DNA of 64,000 nt from Derxia lacustris (GCF_002105195.1 NZ_MUHU01000025.1:310001-374000), one strand, 5' to 3'. Positions 18,653 to 33,332 are shown, counted from the stretch's first letter. Notes: a model not told the origin generated them from the sequence alone. Translations and numbers: made by a program.

Positions 18653-20691
18653 CACTTGCCGAGCATCGCCTTGAGGTCGGCGAACATCGCGCGCGTGTCG
18701 CGCTTTTCCTCGGGCTTCTTCTGCTGCTGCGGCGCGTCCAGCCCCATCTCGGCGATGAAGCGGCTCGGCTCGCAATTGATCGCCGACGCCGCCTTGCCGC
18801 GTCCGCGCTTGCGCCGCCGGCACAGGCTCACATGCAGCGAGCGCTGGGCCCGCGTGATGCCCACGTACATCAGCCGGCGCTCTTCCTCGATGCGCGCGAC
18901 GCCTTCGGGCTCTTCCTCGCCCGGATCGTCGGGCCGGGTGTGCGGCAGCAGCCCTTCCTCGACGCCGACGAGGAAGACATGCGGAAACTCCAGCCCCTTC
19001 GACGCATGCAGCGTGGACAGCTTGACCGCGTCGAGGTCCTTGTCCTTGCCGTCCATCATCGAGATCAGTGCAATCGTCTGCGCCACCTCGATCAGCGTGC
19101 GCGCCTGGTGGAATTCATCGGCGGCCGCGCGCTTCCTGATCCACTCGACGAACTCCATCACGTTGCTCCACTTGCCCTGGGCGGTGCGCTGGTCGTGCTG
19201 GTCGTACAGATAGGCCTCGTAGTCGATCGCCTTGAGCAGCTCCAGCACCAGCGCGCCGACCTGCTCGTCGCCGGTCTCGCGCTCGGCGCGATAGGTGATG
19301 CGGTTGATGAAGTCGCCGAACTCGCGGATGTCGTCGAGCTTGCGGCCGAGCCGCTCGTAGGCGCCGGGCAGATAGGCCGCCTCGAACATCGACACCTTGC
19401 GTTCGCCGGCATAGCTGCCGAGCGCTTCGAGCGTGGTCGGGCCGATGCCGCGCTTGGGCGTGGTGATCGCGCGGATGAAGGCCGGATCGTCGTCGCCATT
19501 GGCCAGCAGCCGCATGTAGGAGGTGAGGTCCTTGATCTCGGCGCGCTCGAAGAAGCTCTGCCCGCCCGACAGCACGTAAGGAATCTTCTCGTTGCGCAGC
19601 GCCTGCTCGATCACGCGCGCCTGATGGTTGGAGCGGTAGAGCACGGCGTAGTCGCGGAACTCGGCGCGGCGCTCGAACTTGTGGCCGATGAGGCGCAGCG
19701 CGATTTCCTTGGCTTCTTCCTCGTCGGTCTCGTAGACCTTGAGGCTGATCGCGTCGCCGATGCCGTGGTCGCTCCACAGCTTCTTTTCATACACCTTGGG
19801 GTTGTGCGAGATGACCGAATTGGCCGCCGCCAGGATGCGCTGGCTGGAGCGGTAGTTCTGCTCCAGCTTGATGACCTTGAGCTGCGCCCAGTCCTTTTCC
19901 AGTTGGTGGATGTTTTCGAGCGAGGCGCCGCGCCAGGCGTAGATGCTCTGGTCGTCGTCGCCCACCGCCGTGAAGGCGCCCGACGAGCCGGCGCGGCCGG
20001 CCAGCAGCTTCATCAGCGCGTACTGGCAGGCGTTGGTGTCCTGGTATTCGTCGACCAGCAGATAGCGCAGCCGGCCCTGCCAGTGCAGCAGCCGCGCATG
20101 GTTCTCGCTGAACAGCCGCACCGGCAGCCGGATCAGATCGTCGAAGTCGACCGCCTGATAGGCGCGCAGCGTGGCGTCGTAGCTGCGGTAGACGCGCGCC
20201 GCGATGATCTCGTCCTCGGTGCGCGCCAGCTCGTTGGCCGGCTCGGGGTCGACGAGGCCGTTCTTCCACAGCGAGATCTGGTTCTGGACGCTGCGGATCT
20301 GCTTCTTGTCGGTGGTGGCGAGCTGCTCTTGCAGGATGCCGTAGGCGTCGCTCGAATCGAGGATGGAGAAGCTGGGCTTGAGCCCGAGATGCTGGCCCTC
20401 GGCGCGCAGCAGCCGCACGCCGAGCGAGTGGAAGGTGCTCACCACCAGCCCGCGCGCCGACTTGCCTTCGGTCTTGAGCAGGCCGTCGGCGCGCTCCTTC
20501 ATCTCGCTGGCGGCCTTGTTGGTGAAGGTCAGCGCGGCGATCTCGCGCGCCTCGTAGCCGCTGCCGATCAGGTGCGCGATCTTGGCCGTGATGACGCGCG
20601 TCTTGCCCGAGCCGGCACCCGCGAGCACCAGGCAGGGACGATCGATCGTGACGACAGCTTCTTGCTGCGGGGCATTGAGCGGGAAGGACAT
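18652..20691 (-). CDS. rep: ATP-dependent DNA helicase Rep (UvrD/PcrA superfamily 1A)
   Basis: A 679-residue 3'-5' helicase that supports replication-fork progression and restart. Seen in order: Q motif (LNAPQQEAV), Walker A GAGSGKT (25-31), motif Ia LTFTNKAASEM, motif II LVDEYQDTN, motif III VGDDDQSIYAWRGA, motif IV NYRSSQRIL, motif V LSTLHASKGLEF and motif VI ERRLMYVGITRAQ. Length and the N-terminal PCLVLAGAGSGKTRVIT fit Rep rather than UvrD (about 720+ residues). It is transcribed with the downstream transporter. A PriA gene lies about 3 kb upstream, separated by the acetylation pair. Confidence 0.93.
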   Translation of the reverse strand: MSFPLNAPQQEAVVTIDRPCLVLAGAGSGKTRVITAKIAHLIGSGYEAREIAALTFTNKAASEMKERADGLLKTEGKSARGLVVSTFHSLGVRLLRAEGQHLGLKPSFSILDSSDAYGILQEQLATTDKKQIRSVQNQISLWKNGLVDPEPANELARTEDEIIAARVYRSYDATLRAYQAVDFDDLIRLPVRLFSENHARLLHWQGRLRYLLVDEYQDTNACQYALMKLLAGRAGSSGAFTAVGDDDQSIYAWRGASLENIHQLEKDWAQLKVIKLEQNYRSSQRILAAANSVISHNPKVYEKKLWSDHGIGDAISLKVYETDEEEAKEIALRLIGHKFERRAEFRDYAVLYRSNHQARVIEQALRNEKIPYVLSGGQSFFERAEIKDLTSYMRLLANGDDDPAFIRAITTPKRGIGPTTLEALGSYAGERKVSMFEAAYLPGAYERLGRKLDDIREFGDFINRITYRAERETGDEQVGALVLELLKAIDYEAYLYDQHDQRTAQGKWSNVMEFVEWIRKRAAADEFHQARTLIEVAQTIALISMMDGKDKDLDAVKLSTLHASKGLEFPHVFLVGVEEGLLPHTRPDDPGEEEPEGVARIEEERRLMYVGITRAQRSLHVSLCRRRKRGRGKAASAINCEPSRFIAEMGLDAPQQQKKPEEKRDTRAMFADLKAMLGK

Positions 20692-20823
20692 GGAGGCGCG
20701 CTTCTGGTTGGCACTCAGCCGCGGATGCGTCCCGGCGGGGCGCGCGACTGGCCGGGCGAGTCTAGCAAGCCGGGTTTGGCGCCCGCCGCCGAAAAAGCCG
20801 ACCGGCGGCAGGCTGCGGCGCCG

Positions 20824-21900
20824 TCAGTGCCAGACGCCCCGGGCGCGCAGTTCGCGCTCGATTTCGCGCGCCACGATGCGATGGCCTTCCTCGTTCCAGT
20901 GCACATCGCGCGGCCAGAAGTCGAAGCGGCGCGGCTGGCTGGCGTATTCGGCGCGAAAGATCGATTCGAGCTCGATCACGCCAAAGCCGGCCGCTCGCGC
21001 TGCGGCGGCGAACTCGGGCAGACAAACGGTATCGGCGGCCGGCGACGGCTTTCCGCCCGGATAGAGCAGCGACCGCTGGCTGTCGAAGACGAGCACCACC
21101 TGGGCCGGCACCAATCCGGCCTCGCCCGGAAAGGTTTCGAGGAAATGCCGGTAAATCGGCCGGCATTCGTCGGGCGACATCGGCGCATAGGCGCCGACCA
21201 CTGCCGCCGGCTCGTGATCGCCGGGCCGGCCGCCCTTGAACACCGGCGTCTGGCCCATCTTGAGATTGCCGCGCAAATAATTGAACAGCGAGGAATGCAT
21301 GACCGCCGCCTTGACCGGCGAACGCCGCGCTTCGGGCGGCAGATATTGCGGTGGCAGCCATTCCTCGCCATTGCGGCGGTAATTCTCGAAGCCCGTGACC
21401 GGCAGCATCGATTCATAAATGTCGTTGCGCGACACCAATACCACTGCGCCCTGCGGCGAATAATGGCGCCGGGCTTCGGCCGCCATGCGGGTGTAAGTCG
21501 GCAATTGCGCGCCGCTGGCGCCCAGGTTGTAGATCGCCGGATTGTCGGCGCGCCGGCCGTTGAGCAGACCGTCGATGGTGCGGTCGTCCGGAATCATCAT
21601 CGCCTGGATATAGCTGTCGCCGAGCAGCGCGACCATCGGCGTGCCGGGCTGGTATTCAAGCGCCGAATGAAAGCCCATGCGATTGATGCGCAGCCGATTG
21701 GCTTCGGACAAATCCCATTCGGTCGAATAGGTGGTGGTCACATCGGGTTCCAGACGCGGTCCGCGCCATTCGGGCGTGGCCAATGCACCCCAGGCCACGC
21801 GATTGACCGGCAAGGCCGAAAACACCGCCTCGCCCGCCAGCACGGCGGCAATCAGGCCGGCGCCAAGCGCAATTGAAATCTTGATCGCTGAGCGAAGCAT
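20824..21900 (-). CDS. SGNH/AlgX-AlgJ-like hydrolase-fold protein, EPS O-acetylation partner
   Basis: A 358-residue protein anchored by an N-terminal hydrophobic helix (IALGAGLIAAVLAGEAVF). VALLGDSYIQ places the nucleophile-like Ser96 in a GDS block, and DVHWNEEGH near the C terminus (Asp332/His334) completes an SGNH-type triad. This arrangement is like AlgJ/AlgX, the periplasmic partners that accept acetyl groups from an AlgI-type MBOAT and place them on a polysaccharide. The start ATG (21900) lies 2 bp after the stop of the MBOAT gene, arguing for coupled expression. AT-rich codons are more frequent than in rep. The exact substrate is inferred from the nearby EPS locus. Confidence 0.75.
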   Translation of the reverse strand: MLRSAIKISIALGAGLIAAVLAGEAVFSALPVNRVAWGALATPEWRGPRLEPDVTTTYSTEWDLSEANRLRINRMGFHSALEYQPGTPMVALLGDSYIQAMMIPDDRTIDGLLNGRRADNPAIYNLGASGAQLPTYTRMAAEARRHYSPQGAVVLVSRNDIYESMLPVTGFENYRRNGEEWLPPQYLPPEARRSPVKAAVMHSSLFNYLRGNLKMGQTPVFKGGRPGDHEPAAVVGAYAPMSPDECRPIYRHFLETFPGEAGLVPAQVVLVFDSQRSLLYPGGKPSPAADTVCLPEFAAAARAAGFGVIELESIFRAEYASQPRRFDFWPRDVHWNEEGHRIVAREIERELRARGVWH

Positions 21901-21902
21901 GG

Positions 21903-23423
21903 TCAGAAGTTGAAATAGATGAATTCGGAAACGCCACGCGCGCTGGTGAGAAACACCGCAAAGGCGCACAGCGGCACGACGGCGCCGACAATGAAGGCGG
22001 CGCGCCAGCCCAGGCCGCGATTGAGCCCGGAGAAATGGCCGCGCACATATTCGGAAATGGCAATGCTGTTGGGCAGCGCAACGGCAATCAGCAGCAATGC
22101 CGCCGTGAGGCCGAGCTGGCGCAGCCCGCCCACCGCCGGCGCATCGACGCAGGCCTGCACATAGCCGCAGCGCAGATAGTCGGCGGCGCTGCCGAGGCCG
22201 TTGGCGCCAGCCATGCCCTTGAGGATTTCAAGCGCCACCTCGACCCGCGACGCCCGGAAGAAGACCCAGGCCACGACCACTGCCGCCATGGTCAGCGCCC
22301 AGGCGGCGACGGCGTAGGCGCGGCTGCGGAACAGCGGCGCGGCGCCCTTGAGCGGGCCGTCCTTGGCCGCGCGCCAGGCGTGGTTGAGCATGAGATAGGC
22401 GCCATGCAGACCGCCCCAGATGACGAAAGTCCAGGCCGCGCCGTGCCACAAGCCACCGAGCAGCATGGTGAGCATCAGATTGACGTAACGCCGCGCCTTG
22501 CCCCGGCGATTGCCGCCGAGCGCGATATAGAGGTAATCGCGCAGAAAGCTCGACAGCGAGATATGCCAGCGACGCCAGAAATCGACGATGTTGCGCGCCT
22601 TGTACGGCGAATCGAAATTGAACGGCAGCTTCACGCCAAACAAGAGCGAAATGCCGACCGCCATGTCGGAATAGCCGGAGAAATCGAAATACAGCTGGAG
22701 CGAATAAGCGATGGCGCCCATCCACGACACCAGCGCGCTGGGTGCAGCCGCATATTGCTGATCGAACAGCACTGCCGCATAGGGCTGAATGCCATCGGAG
22801 AGCAGCACTTTCTTGATGAGGCCGAGCGCCACCAGAATTGCGCCCGAGGCGATCACCTCGCCGCGCACGCGATAGGTTTCCTCCTTGGCGAACTGCGGCA
22901 TCATTTCCGCGTGATGCAGGATCGGACCGGCAATCAGATGCGGGAAATAGGTGACGAACAGCAGGTATTCGAGAAAGCGGCATTCCTTCACCTTGCCGGC
23001 GGCGGCATCGACCAGAAATGCAATCTGGGTGAAGGTGAAAAATGAAATGCCGATCGGCAGCAGAATATGCGGCACCGGCAAACCGACTGAAAACACGTCG
23101 TTGACCGATTGCGCAAAGAAACCGGCGTACTTGAAGATCGACAGCAATACCAGATCGCCCGTGACGCCCAATGCCACCCAGCCACCGGCCGATCTACCCG
23201 CCCCGACCCGCGCCAGAATGCGCAGGCCGCAAAAGTAATTGAACAGGATCGAGCCGAGCAGGATGAATAGCGCGCTCGGCATCCAGTAAGCATAAAAGGC
23301 GAGCGAAGCGCCGACCAGCAGGCTGTTGACCAGCCAGGCGCGACGAAACCGTGCGAGCAATCTGAACAGCAGATAGACCGCCGGAAAGAACACAAAGGCG
23401 AATTCAGGCGAATTGAATAGCAT
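21903..23423 (-). CDS. MBOAT-family O-acyltransferase (AlgI-like)
   Basis: A 506-residue polytopic membrane O-acyltransferase. It opens with LFNSPEFAFVFFPAVYLLF, typical of AlgI/DltB-like proteins. It contains QLYFDFSGYSDMAVG, FWRRWHISLSSFLRDYLYI (His287) and GGLWHGAAWTF (His327), the conserved MBOAT histidine region. It should move acetyl groups from cytoplasmic acetyl-CoA across the membrane to the SGNH partner encoded 2 bp downstream. The pair sits between rep and priA rather than in the main EPS operon 4 kb away. By eye it shares the AT-richer codon use of the distal EPS genes. Confidence 0.88.
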   Translation of the reverse strand: MLFNSPEFAFVFFPAVYLLFRLLARFRRAWLVNSLLVGASLAFYAYWMPSALFILLGSILFNYFCGLRILARVGAGRSAGGWVALGVTGDLVLLSIFKYAGFFAQSVNDVFSVGLPVPHILLPIGISFFTFTQIAFLVDAAAGKVKECRFLEYLLFVTYFPHLIAGPILHHAEMMPQFAKEETYRVRGEVIASGAILVALGLIKKVLLSDGIQPYAAVLFDQQYAAAPSALVSWMGAIAYSLQLYFDFSGYSDMAVGISLLFGVKLPFNFDSPYKARNIVDFWRRWHISLSSFLRDYLYIALGGNRRGKARRYVNLMLTMLLGGLWHGAAWTFVIWGGLHGAYLMLNHAWRAAKDGPLKGAAPLFRSRAYAVAAWALTMAAVVVAWVFFRASRVEVALEILKGMAGANGLGSAADYLRCGYVQACVDAPAVGGLRQLGLTAALLLIAVALPNSIAISEYVRGHFSGLNRGLGWRAAFIVGAVVPLCAFAVFLTSARGVSEFIYFNF

Positions 23424-23566
23424 TCAGATAGCGGAGTGAAAGCAGCAATACCAACGCCGAATAGAAGCGCAGCGTCCCCAATGAATCGTGGGAAATTCTT
23501 GCACAGGGCTTTGGAATTGTTGCGATGCAGTGCGAATGACCGGACAACCGGTATTGGCCGCCCGCG

Positions 23567-25825
<2,259 letters not shown>

Positions 25826-25865
25826 CCGCCGCCTCCGGCAGTTGCCGCGAGGCGCGGGACGATTC

Positions 25866-26057
25866 TGTGGATAACTCTGTGGAAGTGTCTGTGCGCTGGC
25901 CGCCGAAGCGATGGCAAATCAAGGGCTTGCGTCACCGCGCTCAAGTAAGGCGATGAATAAAACCCAAGCAAAACAATGGGTTGCAAGTCAAGCCGGCTTA
26001 CATCGCGGTTTCCGGTCGGCCCGGCTGCGAAGTTGCGGAAATGTGCATAAGTCAAGT
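25866..26057 (-). repeat. DnaA-box module, copy A
   Basis: A ~190-bp module bounded by TTATCCACA at one end and, 167 bp away, a 25-bp element containing TTATGCACA and CTTGACT (26033-26057). Copy B has both ends with the same order and almost the same spacing. A shared internal TGACGCAAG...TTGATT element also occurs, but at a different offset. Confidence 0.7.
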
Positions 26058-26322
26058 CCGGAACTGCCTGTCCCAGCCATGCCATTCGCCGGATGACCGG
26101 ACGCTGCAAAACGCCAGACCGCCTTGACCTGGGTCTATCAGAGCGACACGAAAGCATGCTGGCGCGACCCAAAACCGGCGACCGACCGGCGCGCGGGCCG
26201 GCCGCAGCCGCACTGGCGTAACACGTCGTCACCAATCCACCAGCGCCGGACTGGACTGGCCGGCTTGACGCCGGCCGAGTGACCGCTCCAGACCTCGGGC
26301 CGCAGTGCCAGCGCATCAAAGC

Positions 26323-26513
26323 TGTGGATAACTTTGTGGACACAGCCGGCAGGCAAATCGAAAACGCCGTCAAATCAGTGGCTTGGCGCGGAAGTGCAAA
26401 ACCGGTTTTTCGCACAATTGCAGAAGAATCAACGACTTGCGTCAGATTCCTCGCCCGGCGGCCGGAGCCGGGCGATGTCGGCACAAACTTGCGGAGATGT
26501 GCATAAGTCAAGT
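26323..26513 (-). repeat. DnaA-box module, copy B
   Basis: Second, diverged copy. The TTATCCACA end with its near-box 12 bp away, and the 25-bp end element (26489-26513), differ from copy A by only one or two bases, whereas the middle has diverged almost completely. The copies are about 457 bp apart. Conservation of only the ends suggests selection on protein-binding sites. Confidence 0.7.
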
Positions 26514-26536
26514 TCTGCAATTCGCATCTGGCGAAA

Positions 26537-27616
26537 TCAGCTGCCGTTCGCCCGAATACGCCGACCGTAGTCGTGAACCGCATCGACCAGCGCCGTCACC
26601 GCTTCGGGCGGCGTGAATTGCGAGATTCCGTGACCGAGGTTGAACACATGGCCGACGCCGGGTTCGACGATGCCAAAGCTTTCGATCACCTTGGCCACCT
26701 CGCCGCGAATCTGGTCGGGGCTGGCGAACAGCGCATTCGGATCGAGATTGCCTTGCAGCGCGCAGCGGTCACCGATGCGGGCGCGCGCCTGACCGAGGTT
26801 CACGGTCCAGTCGAGCCCGACCGCATCGCAGCCGGTCGCCGCGATCTGCTCCAGCCACAGCCCGCCGCCCTTGGTGAAGACGATGGACGGGATGCGCCGG
26901 CCGTCCCATTCCACATGCAGCTTCTGCACGACGCGCTTCATGTAGGCGAGCGAGAAGCGCTGATACGCGCCCTCGGCCAGCACGCCGCCCCAGGTGTCGA
27001 AGATCATCACCGCCTGCGCGCCGGCCTCGATCTGCGCATTGAGATAGGCGGCGACCGCCTGCGCATTGATGTCGAGGATGCGGTGCAGCAGGTCGGGCCG
27101 CGAGTACAGCATCGTCTTGATGGTGCGGAAATCGTCCGAGCCGCCGCCCTCGACCATGTAGCAGGCGAGCGTGAACGGGCTGCCCGAAAAGCCGATCAGC
27201 GGCACGGCGGCATCGCCGCGCGCCGCCAGTGCGCCGCGAATTTCCTTCACCGCGTCGAACACGTATTGCAGCTTGGCCATGTCGGGCACTTCGAGTGCCG
27301 CCACGGCGGCCTCGTCGCGCAGCGGATGCGCGAAGCGCGGGCCTTCGCCCTCGGCGAACGACAGGCCGAGGCCCATCGCGTCGGGCACGGTGAGGATGTC
27401 GGAGAACAGGATCGCGGCGTCGAGCGCATAGCGGTCGAGCGGCTGCATCGTCACCTCGCAGGCCAGCGCCGGCGATTGCGCCAGCGCCATGAAGCTGCCG
27501 GCGCGGGCGCGCGTGGCGCGGTACTCGGGCAGATAGCGACCGGCCTGGCGCATGAGCCACACGGGCGTGGTGTCGGTCGGTTCGCGCAGCAGGGCTCGGA
27601 GAAAGCGGTCGTTCAC
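26537..27616 (-). CDS. hemE: Uroporphyrinogen decarboxylase
   Basis: A 359-residue cytoplasmic enzyme of haem synthesis that converts uroporphyrinogen III to coproporphyrinogen III. The signature [16 protein letters not shown] is near the N terminus. [38 protein letters not shown] and ALQGNLDP follow in the usual order. The GTG at 27616 ([10 protein letters not shown]) matches the normal family N terminus; the frame stays open upstream through the neighbouring gene, but those codons are not HemE-like. It lies 41 bp after an OGFr-domain gene and just before the DnaA-box region. Confidence 0.95.
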   Translation of the reverse strand: MNDRFLRALLREPTDTTPVWLMRQAGRYLPEYRATRARAGSFMALAQSPALACEVTMQPLDRYALDAAILFSDILTVPDAMGLGLSFAEGEGPRFAHPLRDEAAVAALEVPDMAKLQYVFDAVKEIRGALAARGDAAVPLIGFSGSPFTLACYMVEGGGSDDFRTIKTMLYSRPDLLHRILDINAQAVAAYLNAQIEAGAQAVMIFDTWGGVLAEGAYQRFSLAYMKRVVQKLHVEWDGRRIPSIVFTKGGGLWLEQIAATGCDAVGLDWTVNLGQARARIGDRCALQGNLDPNALFASPDQIRGEVAKVIESFGIVEPGVGHVFNLGHGISQFTPPEAVTALVDAVHDYGRRIRANGS

Positions 27617-27657
27617 GGCGGTCGGCGCCCAGGGCGCGGTGAGAGGTTGGCGGCCGG

Positions 27658-28242
27658 TCAGGCCGGCAGATCGGGCTGCACCGCAACGGCGCGCGCCCAG
27701 TAGCCACGGACATGTTCGTCGATATGCCGGCTGGCTTCGGCCGGCATGTCGGTCAGCGCCTGGTGAAAGGCTTGCGCCACCTTCGGATGCCCGGCCCAGA
27801 CCAGCGCCGCGAGCATGCGCGAGATGCGCCGGAAATTGTGGTTGTACGGCGTGGCCCACTGCCCAGCCCGGCGCACGATCTCGGGTCCGCAACGCAATGC
27901 CGGCACGATCAGCGCCGGATCGAGTCGCGCCGCCAGATCGAGTCCGGCCAGCGCCACGAAATCGCCATCGGCGACGAAGCCGAAATAGCTCGTGATCTGC
28001 ACGAAGCCTTGCAGCATTCCGCGCGTCAGGCCCGGGCGCTGGCGCAGCTCGGCGATGTCGGCGGCGGTCAGCGGCGGCGCCTCGAGATTGAACGCGCTCG
28101 GCTCCGGCAACGGAAAAAGCCATTGCACGAAGTCATGCACATGCTCGATGCGGTAGTCGTCATAGCCCAGGATTCGGCCGATGAGCCGACCCTTGTGATC
28201 GCCGCCGCTGCCGGCGTGATAGGCGATGAGCGCTGAATCCAT
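27658..28242 (-). CDS. OGFr-domain protein of unknown function
   Basis: A 194-residue protein without signal peptide or membrane helix. [20 protein letters not shown] followed by a helical C-terminal half ([20 protein letters not shown]) matches the opioid growth factor receptor N-terminal domain (OGFr_N). This domain is named after an animal protein but also occurs widely in bacteria with no known role. It lies between atpC and hemE in the same orientation, downstream of a probable terminator. I can assign the domain but not a function. Confidence 0.65.
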   Translation of the reverse strand: MDSALIAYHAGSGGDHKGRLIGRILGYDDYRIEHVHDFVQWLFPLPEPSAFNLEAPPLTAADIAELRQRPGLTRGMLQGFVQITSYFGFVADGDFVALAGLDLAARLDPALIVPALRCGPEIVRRAGQWATPYNHNFRRISRMLAALVWAGHPKVAQAFHQALTDMPAEASRHIDEHVRGYWARAVAVQPDLPA

Positions 28243-28323
28243 GAACCGAGTGTAGAGCCGGGCGGCGCTGCTGCATCGCCGGAAACGACGACGGGCAGCC
28301 CGGAGGCCGCCCGTCGAAATCCG

Positions 28324-28347
28324 CCGGCAGCCGCGTGGGCTGCCCGG
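28324..28347 (-). terminator. Hairpin after atpC
   Basis: A 9-bp GC-rich stem (CCGGCAGCC against GGCTG-c-CCGG, one bulged base, 5-nt loop) begins 3 bp beyond the atpC stop. Only a weak T stretch follows, so it may reduce rather than fully end atp transcription. Confidence 0.5.
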
Positions 28348-28350
28348 TCT

Positions 28351-28773
28351 TCAGTGACGCTTGTTGCGCAGCTTCTGGATGGCCGCCAACTGGGCCGCCA
28401 TCACCGCGAACTCCGACTGCGCCTTCGCGTAGTCGATGTCGCTGGCCGCATTGGCCATGGCTTCTTCCGCGCGCTTCTTGGCGTCAGCCGCCTTCGCTTC
28501 GTCGAGGTCGTGGCCGCGGATCGCCGTATCGGCGAGCACGGTCACGACGCCCGGCTGCACTTCGAGAATGCCGCCAGCAACGAAGACGAACTCTTCCTCG
28601 TTGTTGTCGGCGCGCTCGATGCGCACCGCGCCCGGACGGATCCGGGTGATGAGCGGCGTGTGCTTCGGCAGGATGCCGAGCTCGCCGGCTTCACCGGGCA
28701 GCGCGACGAACTTCGCCTCGCCCGAGAAGATCAGCTGTTCGGCCGAAACGACGTCGACGTGAATCGTGGACAT
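28351..28773 (-). CDS. atpC: F1Fo ATP synthase epsilon subunit
   Basis: A 140-residue F1 central-stalk subunit. The N-terminal beta-sandwich ([41 protein letters not shown]) is canonical. The C-terminal helical hairpin ([17 protein letters not shown]) acts as an intrinsic inhibitor in this family. It is the last gene of the atp operon, 24 bp after atpD, and a stem-loop follows. Confidence 0.96.
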   Translation of the reverse strand: MSTIHVDVVSAEQLIFSGEAKFVALPGEAGELGILPKHTPLITRIRPGAVRIERADNNEEEFVFVAGGILEVQPGVVTVLADTAIRGHDLDEAKAADAKKRAEEAMANAASDIDYAKAQSEFAVMAAQLAAIQKLRNKRH

Positions 28774-28797
28774 GAGCTAACCCTTAAGTTGGGACGC

Positions 28798-31130
<2,333 letters not shown>

Positions 31131-31207
31131 ATCGAATCCCCGGGAGTGGCTTACACAATCAGTCGGTGCCGACCGCGCTGGTGCACGGCCGACGCTTCAC
31201 GCGCTGA

Positions 31208-32755
31208 TCAGTAGGCGCCGGTCTTCTTGAAATCCTTGACGGCCTCGTGCAGCGCCTTTTCGGAATCTGCGTCGAGGTTGTTCTTGGCTTCGACGGTCGA
31301 CACCAACGCGGCGTACTTGCTCTTCACGAATTCGCGAAGCGCCTTTTCGGCATCGAGCGCCTTCTTGACTTCGATGTCGTCAAAGTAGCCGTTGTTCACG
31401 GCGAACAGCGTCAGCGCCTGTTCCCACACCTGCAGCGGCTGGTACTGGGCCTGCTTCATCAGTTCCATGACGATGCGGCCGCGTTCGAGCTGCTTGCGGG
31501 TCACGTCGTCGAGGTCCGAAGCGAACTGGGCGAAGGCCGCGAGTTCACGGTACTGGGCCAGGGCCAGACGCACGCCGGCGCCGGTGTCCTTGCGCTTCAT
31601 GATCTTGGTCTGGGCCGCACCACCGACGCGCGACACCGAGATACCCGCGTTGATGGCGGGACGGATGCCGGCGTTGAACAGGTCGGTTTCCAGGAAGATC
31701 TGGCCGTCGGTGATCGAGATGACGTTCGTCGGAACGAAGGCCGACACGTCGCCGGCTTGCGTTTCGATGATCGGCAGCGCGGTCAGCGAACCGGTCTTGC
31801 CCTTGACGGCGCCGTTGGTGAACTTCTCGACATAGTCGGCGTTCACGCGGGCAGCGCGTTCGAGCAGGCGGCTGTGCAGATAGAACACGTCGCCGGGATA
31901 GGCTTCGCGGCCCGGCGGGCGGCGCAGCAGCAGCGACACTTGACGATAGGCCCAGGCTTGCTTGGTCAGGTCGTCATAGACGATCAGCGCGTCTTCGCCG
32001 CGATCGCGGAAGTACTCGCCCATCGTGCAGCCCGAGTAGGCGGCCAGATATTGCAGCGCGGCCGATTCCGACGCCGTGGCAGCCACGACGATGGTGTAGG
32101 CGATGGCGCCGGTTTCTTCGAGCTTGCGCACCACGTTCGCGACGGTCGAGGCCTTCTGGCCGATCGCCACGTACACGCAGAAGATGCCCTTGCCCTTCTG
32201 GTTGATGATCGTGTCGACAGCCACGGCGGTCTTGCCGGTCTGGCGGTCGCCGATGATCAGTTCGCGCTGGCCGCGTCCGACGGGAACCATCGAATCGATG
32301 GCCTTCAGGCCGGTCTGCACCGGCTGGTCGACCGACTGACGCTCGATGACGCCCGGCGCGACCTTTTCGATCACGTCGGTGAGCTTCGCATTCAGCGGGC
32401 CCTTGCCGTCGATCGGCTGACCGAGCGGGTTCACCACGCGGCCGAGCAGTTCGGGGCCGACGGGCACTTCCAGGATGCGGCCCGTGCACTTGACGGTGTC
32501 GCCTTCCTTGATGTGCTCGTAGTCGCCCAGAATCACCGCGCCCACCGAGTCGCGCTCGAGGTTCAGCGCGAGGCCGAACGAGCCGCCGGGAAACTCGAGC
32601 ATTTCGCCCTGCATGACATCGGACAGGCCGTGCACGCGCACGATACCGTCGGTCACCGAGACGACCGTGCCTTGGTTCTTGATTTCCGCCGAAGCGTCAA
32701 GGCCCTGGATCCGGCTCTTGATCAGTTCGCTGATTTCGGAAGGATTGAGTTGCAT
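31208..32755 (-). CDS. atpA: F1Fo ATP synthase alpha subunit
   Basis: A 515-residue non-catalytic nucleotide-binding subunit. The P-loop is [15 protein letters not shown], and the family signature [17 protein letters not shown] is present. ATG 32755 ([16 protein letters not shown]) gives the standard betaproteobacterial N terminus; a GTG two codons upstream is possible. It lies between atpH and atpG. Confidence 0.97.
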   Translation of the reverse strand: MQLNPSEISELIKSRIQGLDASAEIKNQGTVVSVTDGIVRVHGLSDVMQGEMLEFPGGSFGLALNLERDSVGAVILGDYEHIKEGDTVKCTGRILEVPVGPELLGRVVNPLGQPIDGKGPLNAKLTDVIEKVAPGVIERQSVDQPVQTGLKAIDSMVPVGRGQRELIIGDRQTGKTAVAVDTIINQKGKGIFCVYVAIGQKASTVANVVRKLEETGAIAYTIVVAATASESAALQYLAAYSGCTMGEYFRDRGEDALIVYDDLTKQAWAYRQVSLLLRRPPGREAYPGDVFYLHSRLLERAARVNADYVEKFTNGAVKGKTGSLTALPIIETQAGDVSAFVPTNVISITDGQIFLETDLFNAGIRPAINAGISVSRVGGAAQTKIMKRKDTGAGVRLALAQYRELAAFAQFASDLDDVTRKQLERGRIVMELMKQAQYQPLQVWEQALTLFAVNNGYFDDIEVKKALDAEKALREFVKSKYAALVSTVEAKNNLDADSEKALHEAVKDFKKTGAY

Positions 32756-32798
32756 CGTCACTCTCCGTATTTGAATCCTGGGGCTGGCGCCGGGTGGC

Positions 32799-33332
32799 TC
32801 AGGCCGTCAGCGAGGTGCGCATCTGTTCGAGGCGCGTCTTCACGCTGGTGTCGAGCACTTCGTCGCCGACCGCGACGCGCACGCCGCCGATCAGCGACGG
32901 ATCGACCGTCACCTTGGCGCGCAGCTTGATCGCGAACTTGCGTTCGAGCGCGGCAACCAATTCGGCCACCTGGGCGTCATCGAGCGCAAAGGCGCTCGTG
33001 ATGTCCGCGTCGGCGATGCCTTCATGGGCGTTCTTGAGAAAGGCGAACTGACGCGCGATCTCGGGCAGCAGTGCGAGCCGACCGTTCTCGATCAACGTGC
33101 GCAGCAGGCCCACGGCATTGCCCGGCAGCGAACCGCCAAGCACACCGCTGAAGAGGTCGAACAGCTGGGTGTCGGTCGTGTGCGGATCACCGACGATCGC
33201 GACGACCTGGGGGTCGGCAGCGATGAGCGCCAGTTGGCTCACGGTGTCAGCCCACTCTTGCAGGTTGCCCTGCTTCGCGACCTGGAACAGCGCCTCGGCA
33301 TAAGGCCGGGCGATCGTCGAGATTTCCGCCAT
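32799..33332 (-). CDS. atpH: F1Fo ATP synthase delta subunit
   Basis: A 177-residue peripheral-stalk subunit linking F1 to subunit b. [17 protein letters not shown] at the N terminus is typical, as is the C-terminal [29 protein letters not shown]. It lies 36 bp after atpF and 43 bp before atpA. Confidence 0.96.
   Translation of the reverse strand: MAEISTIARPYAEALFQVAKQGNLQEWADTVSQLALIAADPQVVAIVGDPHTTDTQLFDLFSGVLGGSLPGNAVGLLRTLIENGRLALLPEIARQFAFLKNAHEGIADADITSAFALDDAQVAELVAALERKFAIKLRAKVTVDPSLIGGVRVAVGDEVLDTSVKTRLEQMRTSLTA

Larger units (their letters stand above)
25826..26536. other. 711-bp gene-free region with four DnaA boxes (origin-like or DnaA-titrating element)
   Basis: There is no credible gene between hemE and priA. 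The region contains four exact matches to the DnaA-box consensus TTATNCACA, all in the same orientation (reading leftward): TTATCCACA at 25866-25874 and 26323-26331, TTATGCACA at 26042-26050 and 26498-26506. They occur as two copies of one module. Near-boxes lie 12 bp from each TTATCCACA. AT-richer patches occur around 25955-25990 and 26395-26435. The hexamer GTCAAG or its complement recurs throughout. It could be a replication origin, a DnaA reservoir, or a control region for hemE/priA; the sequence alone does not decide. Confidence 0.6.

Noticed and set aside
18832..21876. A 1014-codon open frame on the + strand
   Set aside because: It lies antisense to rep and the SGNH gene, spans their junction, is rich in Arg/His/Ala/Gln repeats and has no domain; typical of shadow frames in high-GC DNA.
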